From NCBI GenBank assembly GCA_022842725.1, contig JALHOZ010000019.1, forward strand, positions 24,791-88,790: 64,000 bases of DNA, given 5' to 3'. Each line of letters starts with the position of its first letter. Within the stretch, counting starts at the first letter, position 1. Positions 53,685-62,924 of the stretch are shown piece after piece. The stretch comes from Saprospiraceae bacterium (lineage in GTDB: Bacteria > Bacteroidota > Bacteroidia > Chitinophagales > Saprospiraceae). A program made the translations under genes and the position numbers. The notes beneath the pieces were generated by a model that saw only the letters and a program-made list of their open reading frames with translations, was not told the origin of the DNA and searched no databases.

Positions 53685-54608
53685 ATGTTCCATAAATATC
53701 ATTTAATTCTATTTAGTTTTCTTTTTATCTTGTCTGTTTTATCCTGTAAACAGAAAGGATCCTCATTAGGTTTTTCAACAGAAAGGGATTGGAAAAGTGA
53801 ATGGAAAGACTATGAAAAACTCATGGAAAAAGAGCCTGGTTTTAATAATTTCCAAACCGGAGTATTAAAAATCAGCCAAATGCTGGTAGACACACATTTT
53901 ACCGAAGATCACAAAGAAATATTGACTAAAGGCATAGAATTGTGCACTAAAAATAAAAACACCAACTATGCTTTGATTTTTAAAAAAGAATTTGCCAAAG
54001 CATATCCTGAAGACAAAAACACAGAAAAATATCTTTTGGACTACACCGTATCCTTGGATGAAGATAAAAACGAACTTGAAGTCAAACTGCTTTATGACGG
54101 CATTTCAAAAAGATGGCCGAATAACAAAAAAGCAAAAGAAAATGCAGACAGAATCAAACGAAATGTCACTGAATTTGACTTCTTCCTCAATGAAACAGGA
54201 AAACAGATGTTTGGTAGTCCTGATGTTTTTAAAATTGATTCTGCGCGGGTGGAGCAATACATTTCTTTATGCGAACATTATGTCCTGGCCTACCCCAAAG
54301 AACAAAAGGCTGCTTCGTTACTTATGATGGGAGCCCAGACTGCAAAAACAGGTAAAAATCCACAAAAAGCCATAGAATTATTTGACTGGGTTTGGAGATA
54401 TTTTCCTCAATTTTCTGACGCATCCCTCGCTTTGTTTTTAAAAGGGTTTACCTACGAAACGGATTTGGGTCAAAAAGAATTTGCAATAGATGCATATAAA
54501 ACTTTTCTGAAAAAATACCCGAAAGATCAAAAAATCAAAGAAGTTCAGTTTTTATTGGATAACATTCACAAGTCAGAAACAGAATTGCTGAAAAAGGTTG
54601 AAAATTAA
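53685..54608 (+). CDS. TPR-containing lipoprotein
   Basis: 307 residues. Lipobox SVLSC (Cys near 21). The mature part is helical with TPR-like units near the C-terminus (KAIELFDWVWRYFPQFSDASLALFLKGFTYETD, EFAIDAYKTFLKKYPKDQKIKEVQFLLDNI). Looks like a BamD/YbgF-type envelope lipoprotein, but shorter repeat content argues against BamD itself. Lies after the TPR protein/barrel pair but with its own promoter. Confidence 0.72.
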   Translation: MFHKYHLILFSFLFILSVLSCKQKGSSLGFSTERDWKSEWKDYEKLMEKEPGFNNFQTGVLKISQMLVDTHFTEDHKEILTKGIELCTKNKNTNYALIFKKEFAKAYPEDKNTEKYLLDYTVSLDEDKNELEVKLLYDGISKRWPNNKKAKENADRIKRNVTEFDFFLNETGKQMFGSPDVFKIDSARVEQYISLCEHYVLAYPKEQKAASLLMMGAQTAKTGKNPQKAIELFDWVWRYFPQFSDASLALFLKGFTYETDLGQKEFAIDAYKTFLKKYPKDQKIKEVQFLLDNIHKSETELLKKVEN

Positions 54609-54746
54609 GCTTCCGGAGACTTCATTTCTGAATAAGGGTTAAAATGGATTTTTGCCCTATCATATTGAATTTGTCACAAATGACATAAAGAGACATTCAT
54701 TTTATTCATTTGCCACGCAAAATCAACAAATTGGAAAAAAATGAGT

Positions 54747-54754
54747 TATATTTG
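54747..54754 (+). promoter_or_regulatory. Promoter -7 element for the type B surface protein
   Basis: TATATTTG, exact TAnnTTTG, 17 bases before the GTG start at 54772. The very short leader supports that start. Confidence 0.5.
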
Positions 54755-54771
54755 TACAAATTTGTTTTGTT

Positions 54772-57483
54772 GTGTTTCTGAATAGATTTTTTGTTTTATT
54801 AGCCTTCACCTGCTTAGTTGGTGTTCCCTCAGCATATGGCACACACAATCGTGCAGGAGAAATTACATTCAGGCAGATCAGCAGTCTGACTATTGAAATG
54901 ACAATTACTACGTACACAAAAACGAGTAGTCAGGCTGCAGACAGGGATAGCCTGGAGTTCTTTTGGGGAGATAATACTTCAGAATTTATAAGAAGAGACA
55001 ACTCACTGACCCGAACGGAAGCCAATGATGTAAAAATCAACTATTATATAGCAAGACATACGTACCCCGGGCCCGCAACGTATACCATGTATTTTGTAGA
55101 TCCAAACAGAGTGGGAACGATCCTCAACATCAATTATCCCAACTCGATAGACATTCCTTTTTTTCTTTCCACAACCTTCACATTGTTGAATCAACAGTTT
55201 CAGGGGCCTAATAATTCAGTTATTTTATTACAACCTCCCCTTGATATTGCTTGTGCAGGCAAAAAATTTGTTCACAACCCTAACGGTTATGATCCTGATG
55301 GCGACAGTCTGGTATATGAATTGGCCTTTCCGCTTCAGGCTGTCAATCTTCCTGTACCAATGTACCTTTTGCCGGATCAAATCCTGCCCGGGCCTAATAA
55401 CAAAATATCCATTAACAGCAGAACCGGTGAATTTATTTGGGATGCACCTGTGCTTCTGGGAGAATACAACATTGCCATAAAAATATCAGAGTACCGAAAC
55501 GGTCTGTTGATCAGCTCTGTTTTGCGGGATATGCAGATTCTTGTTCGGGCCTGTGTCAATGATCCCCCGACAATTCAAAGTGATGAAGAAATATGTGTTA
55601 TAGCTGGTGAAAAGATAGAACTTCCCCTGCTTGTAAACGATATCAACAATGGCCAAAAGGTAAAATTGTTTGTTACAGGAGGTCCTATGAATATTCCTGA
55701 TCCGGCATCTTTATTGACTCCTGCTGAATTTTCAGCACCTCCATTTACATCAAATTTTATTTGGCAAACCACTTGTGATCATATTTCAAAAGATTATTAC
55801 CAACTGGTTTTCAGGGCCATAGATAATTATTTTGGTGATACTTCCGGTTTAGCAACATTAAAAACTGTTCGTATCAAAGTGGTAGGACCGTCTCCTGAGG
55901 AAGTCGGGATTTTGGCACAAAATGATTTTGTGGATTTGTCATGGAGTGGAGATTATTTTTGTGACGAAAATGAAACAATAAAATTCACCGGATTTTCGAT
56001 TTACCGAAACGAAGAAAGTATTCCATTAGTCATAGATACTTGTAATCCAGGCTTAAAAAATACACCCTACACCAAAATCGCTCTTAGTTCAAAAGACGTA
56101 ATAAATGGCAGATATGTGTATCGCGATGTACATGTAGAAAAAGGTGCGTCATATTGTTACCGGATTGTAGCTCAGTTTTCATTACTTACCAGCAGTGGAA
56201 TTCCCTACGAAATTATAGAAGGTTTGGCTTCGGATGAAGTTTGTATACAATTAAGTCGCGAATTACCACTTTGGACGGAAGTTTCTGTTATCAACACGGA
56301 TGAAAATCTGGGAGATATTCAACTCAGATGGTCTAAACCTCTACTCTCGGCTTTAGATGAAAATATGTTACCCCCACCCTATACTTTTGAGTTTTACAGA
56401 AGTTCAGACAATATAAATTTTAGCCTTCTTCCTGATAAAACCAAAATCGTTGCTTCATTGCCGGGCTTTACAGATACTTCTTTTGTGGATAATCAGCTGA
56501 ACACAATGGCCAATACTTATTATTATAAAATCAGAATGTTGAGCCAATCAAATGAAGTTGGATTTACGGCGGCCGCATCTTCAGTTTTTGCTTCTTTAAA
56601 TCCTTCTGACAATAAACTCGGAATCAGCTGGGACGAACAGGTACCCTGGTCAAATTTCGTTTATAAAATATACAAACAGAACGGCAATATTTTTGAATTT
56701 ATAGGTTCAACTTCCGAAAAAACATTTACAGATACTGATGTGATCAACGGATTTACCTATTGTTACAAGGTAGAATCCGCCGGCACCTATAACACAGCTG
56801 ATCTCAGAGATTCTTTATTTAATTTCAGTCAGATTGTTTGTGGTGTCCCAAAGGATAATGTTCCTCCTTGTAAAACAACCATAACCGTTAAAAATCCTTG
56901 TGAACTTATAAAGTCAGCAACAGGGGCCAATGAATTGTTCAATTTGATCGAATGGAGTAATCCAAAACAACTTTGCAGCGAATTGGCTAGTGATTTGTCA
57001 GGATACAGGATTTATTATGCTGAAAATCAGCAAAGTAGTTATTCTCTATTAATGGAAATAGAACAGGTTTCCACCAATTCCTACATTCATTACAATGAAA
57101 AAGGTATAGCAGGTTGTTATTATGTGACTTCCGTTGACTCATTAGGTAATGAAAGTTTGCCTTCAAACACCGTATGTGTTGAAAACTGTCCGTTGTATGT
57201 TTTACCAAATACTTTTACGCCAAATGCTGACGGGAAAAACGATATTTTCAAACCTATCGCCAATTTTTTTATAACTTCAGTGGATTTCCAGGTTTATAAT
57301 CAATGGGGTAATTTAGTATTTAAGACTACGTCACCTGATTTAAACTGGGATGGAACTACTTTTAACGGAAAATTACTTGCTGACGGAGTTTATCACTACG
57401 TTTGTTCGGTCAATGTATCACTGGTTGACGGGAATGTCAAGGAAGAAAATGTTTTGAAAGGATTTATTCAAATAATCAGATAA
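54772..57483 (+). CDS. Large surface protein with T9SS type B sorting domain
   Basis: 903 residues from a GTG at 54772; an in-frame stop lies 30 bases upstream and there is no ATG between, so GTG is the likely start. Signal peptide about 1-23 (GVPSAYG). The mature start THNRAGEITFRQI and the NPNGYDPDGDSLVYEL segment are typical of large Bacteroidota gliding-associated surface proteins; several fibronectin III-like domains follow. Residues about 808-903 are a type B sorting domain (LPNTFTPNADGKNDIF, VYNQWGNLVF, GVYHY). It should be exported by T9SS as an adhesin or matrix component. The riboflavin synthase ATG follows directly. Confidence 0.86.
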   Translation: MFLNRFFVLLAFTCLVGVPSAYGTHNRAGEITFRQISSLTIEMTITTYTKTSSQAADRDSLEFFWGDNTSEFIRRDNSLTRTEANDVKINYYIARHTYPGPATYTMYFVDPNRVGTILNINYPNSIDIPFFLSTTFTLLNQQFQGPNNSVILLQPPLDIACAGKKFVHNPNGYDPDGDSLVYELAFPLQAVNLPVPMYLLPDQILPGPNNKISINSRTGEFIWDAPVLLGEYNIAIKISEYRNGLLISSVLRDMQILVRACVNDPPTIQSDEEICVIAGEKIELPLLVNDINNGQKVKLFVTGGPMNIPDPASLLTPAEFSAPPFTSNFIWQTTCDHISKDYYQLVFRAIDNYFGDTSGLATLKTVRIKVVGPSPEEVGILAQNDFVDLSWSGDYFCDENETIKFTGFSIYRNEESIPLVIDTCNPGLKNTPYTKIALSSKDVINGRYVYRDVHVEKGASYCYRIVAQFSLLTSSGIPYEIIEGLASDEVCIQLSRELPLWTEVSVINTDENLGDIQLRWSKPLLSALDENMLPPPYTFEFYRSSDNINFSLLPDKTKIVASLPGFTDTSFVDNQLNTMANTYYYKIRMLSQSNEVGFTAAASSVFASLNPSDNKLGISWDEQVPWSNFVYKIYKQNGNIFEFIGSTSEKTFTDTDVINGFTYCYKVESAGTYNTADLRDSLFNFSQIVCGVPKDNVPPCKTTITVKNPCELIKSATGANELFNLIEWSNPKQLCSELASDLSGYRIYYAENQQSSYSLLMEIEQVSTNSYIHYNEKGIAGCYYVTSVDSLGNESLPSNTVCVENCPLYVLPNTFTPNADGKNDIFKPIANFFITSVDFQVYNQWGNLVFKTTSPDLNWDGTTFNGKLLADGVYHYVCSVNVSLVDGNVKEENVLKGFIQIIR

Positions 57484-57484
57484 C

Positions 57485-58090
57485 ATGTTTAACGGAATTG
57501 TGACCCATCAATGGGTGATACATCACATCACAGAGGAAGGAACGAATAAGACGTTTTATATGGATTGTCCGATAGCGGATCAATTATACATTGATCAAAG
57601 TATTGCACATAATGGGGTGTGTCTGACGGTGACAAAAATCCTTGACCAACAATATGCGGTGACAGCAATCAAAGAAACGCTGGATAAAACCAACCTTCAA
57701 TTCAGTGTACCCGGAGACATACTAAACATTGAGATGGCAGCCACAATGGGAGGCAGAATAGACGGTCATTTGGTTCAGGGTCATGTCGACAAAACTGTCA
57801 CCTGTGTCGGTATTCAGGAAAAGGATGGCAGTTGGCTTTTTGATTTTGCCGTAGACCCTGCAGACAGATTACTTTTAGTCAATCGTGGTTCCGTTTGTCT
57901 TAATGGAATTAGTCTTACCATAGCTTCTGTTACTGAAAATACCTTTCAGGTTGCAATTATTCCATTTACATATGAAAATACCAATCTTCAGTATCTGAAG
58001 TCCGGAGATCAGGTCAATATTGAATTTGACATTTTAGGGAAATATATTATGCAGTATTTGGAAAGACTGCAATTGACACCTACCCGATAA
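57485..58090 (+). CDS. ribE: Riboflavin synthase alpha chain
   Basis: 201 residues, two beta-barrel halves. MFNGIV opens the family, with GVCLTV and MGGRIDGHLVQGHVD in the first half and CLNGISLTIA and a C-terminal amphipathic helix (MQYLERL) in the second. It dismutates two lumazines to riboflavin. One base after the surface protein stop, so possibly cotranscribed with it. Confidence 0.94.
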   Translation: MFNGIVTHQWVIHHITEEGTNKTFYMDCPIADQLYIDQSIAHNGVCLTVTKILDQQYAVTAIKETLDKTNLQFSVPGDILNIEMAATMGGRIDGHLVQGHVDKTVTCVGIQEKDGSWLFDFAVDPADRLLLVNRGSVCLNGISLTIASVTENTFQVAIIPFTYENTNLQYLKSGDQVNIEFDILGKYIMQYLERLQLTPTR

Positions 58091-58150
58091 TAAAGGGATA
58101 CGATAAAACAAAAAAGTAATTTGCAGTCATTTAAGTAGTTCACAACAAAC

Positions 58151-58963
58151 TTAATGATCTTTTTCCAACAATGAATTTAATTCATCAATTGCCATATTAT
58201 ATTTTTCTGCCTGATCCGGAAATTTTTGTATCAACTTGAGATACATGTTTTTAGATTTCAGGTAATGACCCTGCATCTGCAGTATTTTGGCCAAAGATTC
58301 TGAGGCTATATTGTCAGAAGGAACAATGGATTTTTGAGCTGATTGTTTAACTTTTTCCTTTTTGGAGATTTCTTTATCAAATTTTTTCTGTTTAGCTATT
58401 TGTTTTTGCAAAAGCAACCAGGCTGAAAAATCTGATAGTGAAGTGATCAACAATTTATTTTTTTGTTTCTTTTTTTTCTTTTTTCCTCCTTTTTTAGAAT
58501 TACCGGAAGGTATCCCCCCTGGTTGTTCTACATTGTCGGTTTGAACAACATCAGTTTTTTCGATTTCTTCAACGTTCTGGTCAATTTGGGTGGAATTTTC
58601 ACTTTCTTCTGATGCTGAATTTATATATTCCGAAGAAAAAGAACTGTATTCCTCCTGTAATGCCATTGTTTTTTCTTGTTTTCCTTCAATATTTCCCATT
58701 TCGACCACCGGTTTATCAGCCTTTTCGTCAGGTGCTTCAAAGATATCCTGCAAGGAAACAACAGGACTTTCCAACAAAACATCGCTACTCATCAAAAAAG
58801 GGCTAAACGTATTATAAACAGCTGAAGATGACCTGTTGTCCCAATTGGTCCCCATTTTACGGTTTAAAATCAAACGGTACAATTGATTATAAGGTTGATG
58901 ACTTATTTGTGATTCAATATCACCAACAAGCAATAAATCCAAATTATCTGAAGGACGAAGCAT
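58151..58963 (-). CDS. Hypothetical protein with charged low-complexity centre and TPR-like C-terminus
   Basis: 270 residues from the ATG at 58963; an upstream TTG extends the frame by eight codons. The N-terminal 90 residues are unassigned, a Glu/Ser-rich stretch (about 100-145) follows, then a Gly/Lys-rich segment (about 155-170). The last 50 residues form a TPR-like helical pair (LAKILQMQGHYLKSKNMYLKLI, QFPDQ-type turn). Convergent with ribE, probably monocistronic. No function can be assigned. Cytoplasmic, as no signal peptide is evident. Confidence 0.6.
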   Translation of the reverse strand: MLRPSDNLDLLLVGDIESQISHQPYNQLYRLILNRKMGTNWDNRSSSAVYNTFSPFLMSSDVLLESPVVSLQDIFEAPDEKADKPVVEMGNIEGKQEKTMALQEEYSSFSSEYINSASEESENSTQIDQNVEEIEKTDVVQTDNVEQPGGIPSGNSKKGGKKKKKKQKNKLLITSLSDFSAWLLLQKQIAKQKKFDKEISKKEKVKQSAQKSIVPSDNIASESLAKILQMQGHYLKSKNMYLKLIQKFPDQAEKYNMAIDELNSLLEKDH

Positions 58964-59162
58964 GAGTGTTTTATAATTTTGCCACAAGATAAGAAGAATT
59001 GTGAGGATATAATGAAGCTTTGGGAAGGTTGACAGACATTAATTCTTTTATAAAATGTAATGGTAACATTATGAGGCAGATAACAAATATTATAAAAAAA
59101 ATATTTGAATATCCTTTTCCACATCGTGTAAATGTCATAACTTAGACTTCAAAATAAGCAAC

Positions 59163-59312
59163 ATGTCAAAATATAAGCCAAAAACAATCTTAAAAAGTAA
59201 GGATCATTTATCTGTTCAGGAAAAAAGAGAAGAAGCAAAATTTTTTAAAGTTGCTATTATCATTACCATAATTCTGATCAGCCTCATGTATTTTGTGTAC
59301 ATAAGTTTTTAA
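59163..59312 (+). CDS. Small single-pass membrane protein (49 residues)
   Basis: ATG at 59163, stop TAA at 59310-59312. A charged N-terminal half (MSKYKPKTILKSK, then EKREEAKFF) is followed by a hydrophobic helix at about 29-48 (KVAIIITIILISLMYF), so it is likely a small inner-membrane protein. It fills the only notable gap between the hypothetical protein and trmN6. No promoter box was recognised. Function unknown. Confidence 0.5.
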   Translation: MSKYKPKTILKSKDHLSVQEKREEAKFFKVAIIITIILISLMYFVYISF

Positions 59313-59336
59313 ACGCTGGCAAACGTTTTTAAAATT

Positions 59337-60071
59337 TTACATAAACAGGTAAAAGTCTCTGGTGAGTTGAATAAATTCATCGGAGTACGTTTCGCTTTCA
59401 TTTTTTAGTATCTTCAACTTATTTTTGACAGGTTGGAATCCCTTTTTTCCTGAAAAACACATCAACAGTCTTTCAATTGGTTTGTTTTCTCTGGAATAAA
59501 CTTCTGTTATACACGATAAAAACAATCCATATTTTTCCGCCATTTCAATAAACCGGATCCCTTCGAGATAGGGTAAAATGACAAAAAACCTGCCTTCCTT
59601 GTTCAATAATTTTTTTACACCCAATAATAAATTCCCGTGGCCTAATTTTATGGTATGACGGACACTAGCTTTATTTTCATTAAAGGAGAAAGTGCCACCA
59701 CTAAAAAAAGGGGGGTTGCTCACAATTACATCATATTTTTTATCTTTTTGCTGCTGAAATTCCAGAAAATCAACATGATGTGCGAAAATCCTTTTTTCCT
59801 GTTGGTTCAATATAAAATTATCCCTTGACTGTTTAAAAGCATTTTCGTCAATATCGAGTGCATCAATTGTTAAATTTTCATTTTTTTGAGCCAGCATAAG
59901 TGCAATAACACCTGTACCCGACCCGATATCAAGTGCAGAATTTGCTCCGTTCACATCAGTCCAGGCACCCAACATGATTCCGTCAGTATTCACTTTCATC
60001 TGGCAAATATCCTGATGTACGGTAAACCTTTTAAACCGAAATACATGTTTATCGGTTACTGCGACATTCAT
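59337..60071 (-). CDS. trmN6: tRNA1(Val) (adenine37-N6)-methyltransferase
   Basis: 244 residues, a class I methyltransferase of the YfiC/TrmN6 type. MKVNTDGIMLGAW, ALDIGSGTGVIALMLAQ, and the adenine-specific motif SNPPFF (Asn119-Phe122) are present. It methylates A37 of a tRNA. It lies 12 bases after the phospholipase D-like gene, in the same direction. Confidence 0.92.
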   Translation of the reverse strand: MNVAVTDKHVFRFKRFTVHQDICQMKVNTDGIMLGAWTDVNGANSALDIGSGTGVIALMLAQKNENLTIDALDIDENAFKQSRDNFILNQQEKRIFAHHVDFLEFQQQKDKKYDVIVSNPPFFSGGTFSFNENKASVRHTIKLGHGNLLLGVKKLLNKEGRFFVILPYLEGIRFIEMAEKYGLFLSCITEVYSRENKPIERLLMCFSGKKGFQPVKNKLKILKNESETYSDEFIQLTRDFYLFM

Positions 60072-60083
60072 ATTAATTACAAA

Positions 60084-61622
60084 TTAACGGGTGATAAATA
60101 TTTTTTCCGACCCCTCTTCATGTAATAAAAAGTAAATTCCTGAGGGAAGGTCTAAAAAAATTTGTTGAACTTCATGACCGTAACACAATACAGCAGAACC
60201 TAAATTGTTCAAAACACATACATTTTTAAGTGGTTTTGAAAAAGATACTAAACCGGAAGAGGGATTTGGGAAAATTTTAATTTTGTCATTCACAGCTTGG
60301 TTGCCTGTTGAGGTAAGTATGTCTTTCCAACGAGCTTCAAATTCCTGCCTGAATATGTTGGCTATCCGCCGATCGTAAAAGATCAGGGTGTTTTCGTCAT
60401 TTACCGTCTCCGCAGCGTAGGTCCAGTTATGTGATCCTGTTATTAAAACGGGCTGATTAGTATTTTCGTCCAAAATGGCGTATTTGTGATGAAAAATCTC
60501 CGGCTCCACGTGTTGTCTGACGCTTCCGTTCAAGTTTTGAACGAGATTAATGACACTTTGTGAAAATTCAACATCTTCTACTATCCATCTTGTACGGATG
60601 TCATCGCGAAGATTGTCCGCGACCTGATCACGTAAATCCCAATTTGTAAAAATCATCAGGGCCAACAACTGTTCTTCTTTCGCTTGTTCCAGTTTTGACA
60701 CAATTTTTTGTGTGGTTTTATCTGAAGGAGAAAAATATAATTCTACAGGTATGCCATTCAGATTAAAAAAAACAGGTGTATTTTGGGTTTTCTGACTTCC
60801 AAACTTTGCATTTTGTAAGTTCGGAAGAGAACCTGAACTGCCCCACATTTCGTTAAATTCAAGGGTATAAGCTTTGGCCAGAGATTTATCTTGTATAAAC
60901 AAAAGGTGATTAGGGTCCTTACGCATTTGATTGGTTGTAAAGTTCATCGCGCCGGTCACAACCCAGGCAGAATCCATACTTTCTGCATCAACGATTAAAA
61001 ATTTGTTGTGCATCAATCCGGAGCCAATATTACCATAAAGGATTGGAAAAGGGGCTCCGTCCGCCCAACCAAAATTTCCTGTTTCATCATCTGTGACAAC
61101 CCGTATGATAACACCCCTGTTATGTGCGTTTTTGAGCTCGTTCACCAGAAATGTTTCATTTGTATTGTAAGCGGCCAGGTCAATGCTTTGTTTAGCATTC
61201 CGGATCAATAAAACCAATTCGTCTTGTAATGCAGCGAAAGTGGTTCCATCCGGTGTGTAATTTTCTTTTTGAAAGTCAGGATCGACCGGATTGTTGAAAA
61301 ATATTTTTATTTCTCCTGAGCTTTTAGATTGTGACAAAACCGGAATGTCCAAATATGATTTCAGCCCGTCTTTGGTTTTTACTTCAACACATAATGCGAG
61401 ATATTGAGAGGGCTCCAAACCCGAAATATAAATTTGATTCGTCAACGTATCACAAATAGAATGAATTTCTTCACCTTCGCATCCTACCCTTTCTACCAGC
61501 CCATGTAATGTGTCAATTTGTATGGTCACATTCCGTTGACCAATCTCATTGATTTTATATTGTGTCAAACCTTTTAATGGTAGGAAACATAGACCTGTAG
61601 CTATTAAAATATATTTAAACAT
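60084..61622 (-). CDS. Secreted phospholipase D-like protein with T9SS type A sorting domain
   Basis: 512 residues from the ATG at 61622, which starts a signal peptide (about 1-20, LKGLTQ). Two complete HKD motifs are visible: His205/Lys207/Asp212 in HNKFLIVD, and His378/Lys380/Asp385 in HHKYAILD, each followed by the GxxN/S segment (GAMNFT, GSHNWT). The last 70 residues carry PNPSSGLVSF and GIYFLL, a type A sorting domain. HKD enzymes cleave phosphodiester bonds in lipids or nucleic acids; which substrate this one uses cannot be seen. Surface or secreted location inferred. Confidence 0.85.
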   Translation of the reverse strand: MFKYILIATGLCFLPLKGLTQYKINEIGQRNVTIQIDTLHGLVERVGCEGEEIHSICDTLTNQIYISGLEPSQYLALCVEVKTKDGLKSYLDIPVLSQSKSSGEIKIFFNNPVDPDFQKENYTPDGTTFAALQDELVLLIRNAKQSIDLAAYNTNETFLVNELKNAHNRGVIIRVVTDDETGNFGWADGAPFPILYGNIGSGLMHNKFLIVDAESMDSAWVVTGAMNFTTNQMRKDPNHLLFIQDKSLAKAYTLEFNEMWGSSGSLPNLQNAKFGSQKTQNTPVFFNLNGIPVELYFSPSDKTTQKIVSKLEQAKEEQLLALMIFTNWDLRDQVADNLRDDIRTRWIVEDVEFSQSVINLVQNLNGSVRQHVEPEIFHHKYAILDENTNQPVLITGSHNWTYAAETVNDENTLIFYDRRIANIFRQEFEARWKDILTSTGNQAVNDKIKIFPNPSSGLVSFSKPLKNVCVLNNLGSAVLCYGHEVQQIFLDLPSGIYFLLHEEGSEKIFITR

Positions 61623-61865
61623 GCCGATTGTTTCGCCAAAGTTCGTCATTTCAGGTAAATTGAAGTTCATTTTCCTGAATTATCTTCTTTTTTTGATAAA
61701 AGAATTAAAATCTTACTTACTTTTATGGTTTGATAATATTCTGAAAAGTTTATGTTTTTCCTGATCCATGTAACGAAACGGAATCTGAGTGTGGCAAAAG
61801 ATCAAATACTTAAAGTATCGCTTTAATCAAATAAACATAATAGAGAGATTATAAATAATTTAAAA

Positions 61866-62879
61866 ATGAATAATCGAAGGAATTTTTTGCTATCGACAAT
61901 AACCTTTTTACCCATTCTGGGTAGTGTTCTTCAATCTCAACCAACAGGCAAAAAATCGAAAGAAAAGGCTTACGTCATTTCTACCTGGGACAGTGGCAAA
62001 GAAGTGAATGAAGCGGCATTCCGTTTGTTGGACCGGGGGGCAAAAGCTATAGATGCGGCAGAAGAGGCAGGTATTTATATAGAAAACCAAATAAATTGTT
62101 GTGTAGGCTTAGGGGGCAATCCTGACAGAGAAGGTAAAGTGACGCTTGATGCCTGCATAATGGATCACAAATTTCAATGCGGCTCCGTTTCTTTTTTGGA
62201 AAGAATCAAACATCCTGTATCTGTGGCAAGAAAAGTCATGGAAAAAACACCACATGTTATGTTGGTTGGTAAAGGAGCTCAAAAATTTGCTCTTGAGGAA
62301 GGATTTACATTGGAAGAAGAAAAATTATCATCTGACGCAGAAGAAAGTTATAAAAACTGGTTGATTGAATCAAAGTATAAACCAGTCATAAACATAGAAA
62401 ACCAGGTTCCGGATAAATTGCCAAGCGGAAAGTTTAATCATGACACAATGGGTACTTTATGTCTGGATCATGAAGGAGACCTTGCCGGTATGTGTACAAC
62501 AAGTGGTATGGCTTTTAAAATGCATGGCCGTGTCGGTGATTCTCCGATTATCGGCAGTGGTTTGTACGTAGATGGCAAAACAGGAGCTGCAACAGGTTCA
62601 GGACAAGGTGAGGAAGTAATCCGGGTCTGCGGAACTTTTATGATAGTTGAATATTTAAAACAAGGTAGAAGCCCCGAACAAGCCTGCCGTTTAGTCATAA
62701 AAAGGATCATCGATATTAACCCGGATAAAGCAAAATCATTTCAGGTTGGATTTATAGCTATGACAAAAAAAGGAGAATTTGGCGCTTACAGTATTCATCC
62801 CGGATTCAGCTACGCGGTTACTTTGCAGAACGGTACAACGGAAGTGAGGGAATCTGATAGTTTTTTTAAGACATCATAA
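61866..62879 (+). CDS. Glycosylasparaginase-like Ntn hydrolase with Tat signal
   Basis: 337 residues. NNRRNFLLSTITFLPIL is a twin-arginine signal, so export in folded form is likely. The catalytic Thr194 lies in NHDTMG, the autoprocessing site, and CTTSGMAFK, GRVGDSPIIGSG and GSGQGEEVIR complete the family motifs. It cleaves GlcNAc-Asn linkages from degraded glycoproteins, or beta-aspartyl bonds. Probably periplasmic scavenging. Confidence 0.9.
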   Translation: MNNRRNFLLSTITFLPILGSVLQSQPTGKKSKEKAYVISTWDSGKEVNEAAFRLLDRGAKAIDAAEEAGIYIENQINCCVGLGGNPDREGKVTLDACIMDHKFQCGSVSFLERIKHPVSVARKVMEKTPHVMLVGKGAQKFALEEGFTLEEEKLSSDAEESYKNWLIESKYKPVINIENQVPDKLPSGKFNHDTMGTLCLDHEGDLAGMCTTSGMAFKMHGRVGDSPIIGSGLYVDGKTGAATGSGQGEEVIRVCGTFMIVEYLKQGRSPEQACRLVIKRIIDINPDKAKSFQVGFIAMTKKGEFGAYSIHPGFSYAVTLQNGTTEVRESDSFFKTS

Positions 62880-62924
62880 ATTTTGGCATAATTATTTCTA
62901 CTTTACTATAAATCAAACGGCTTC

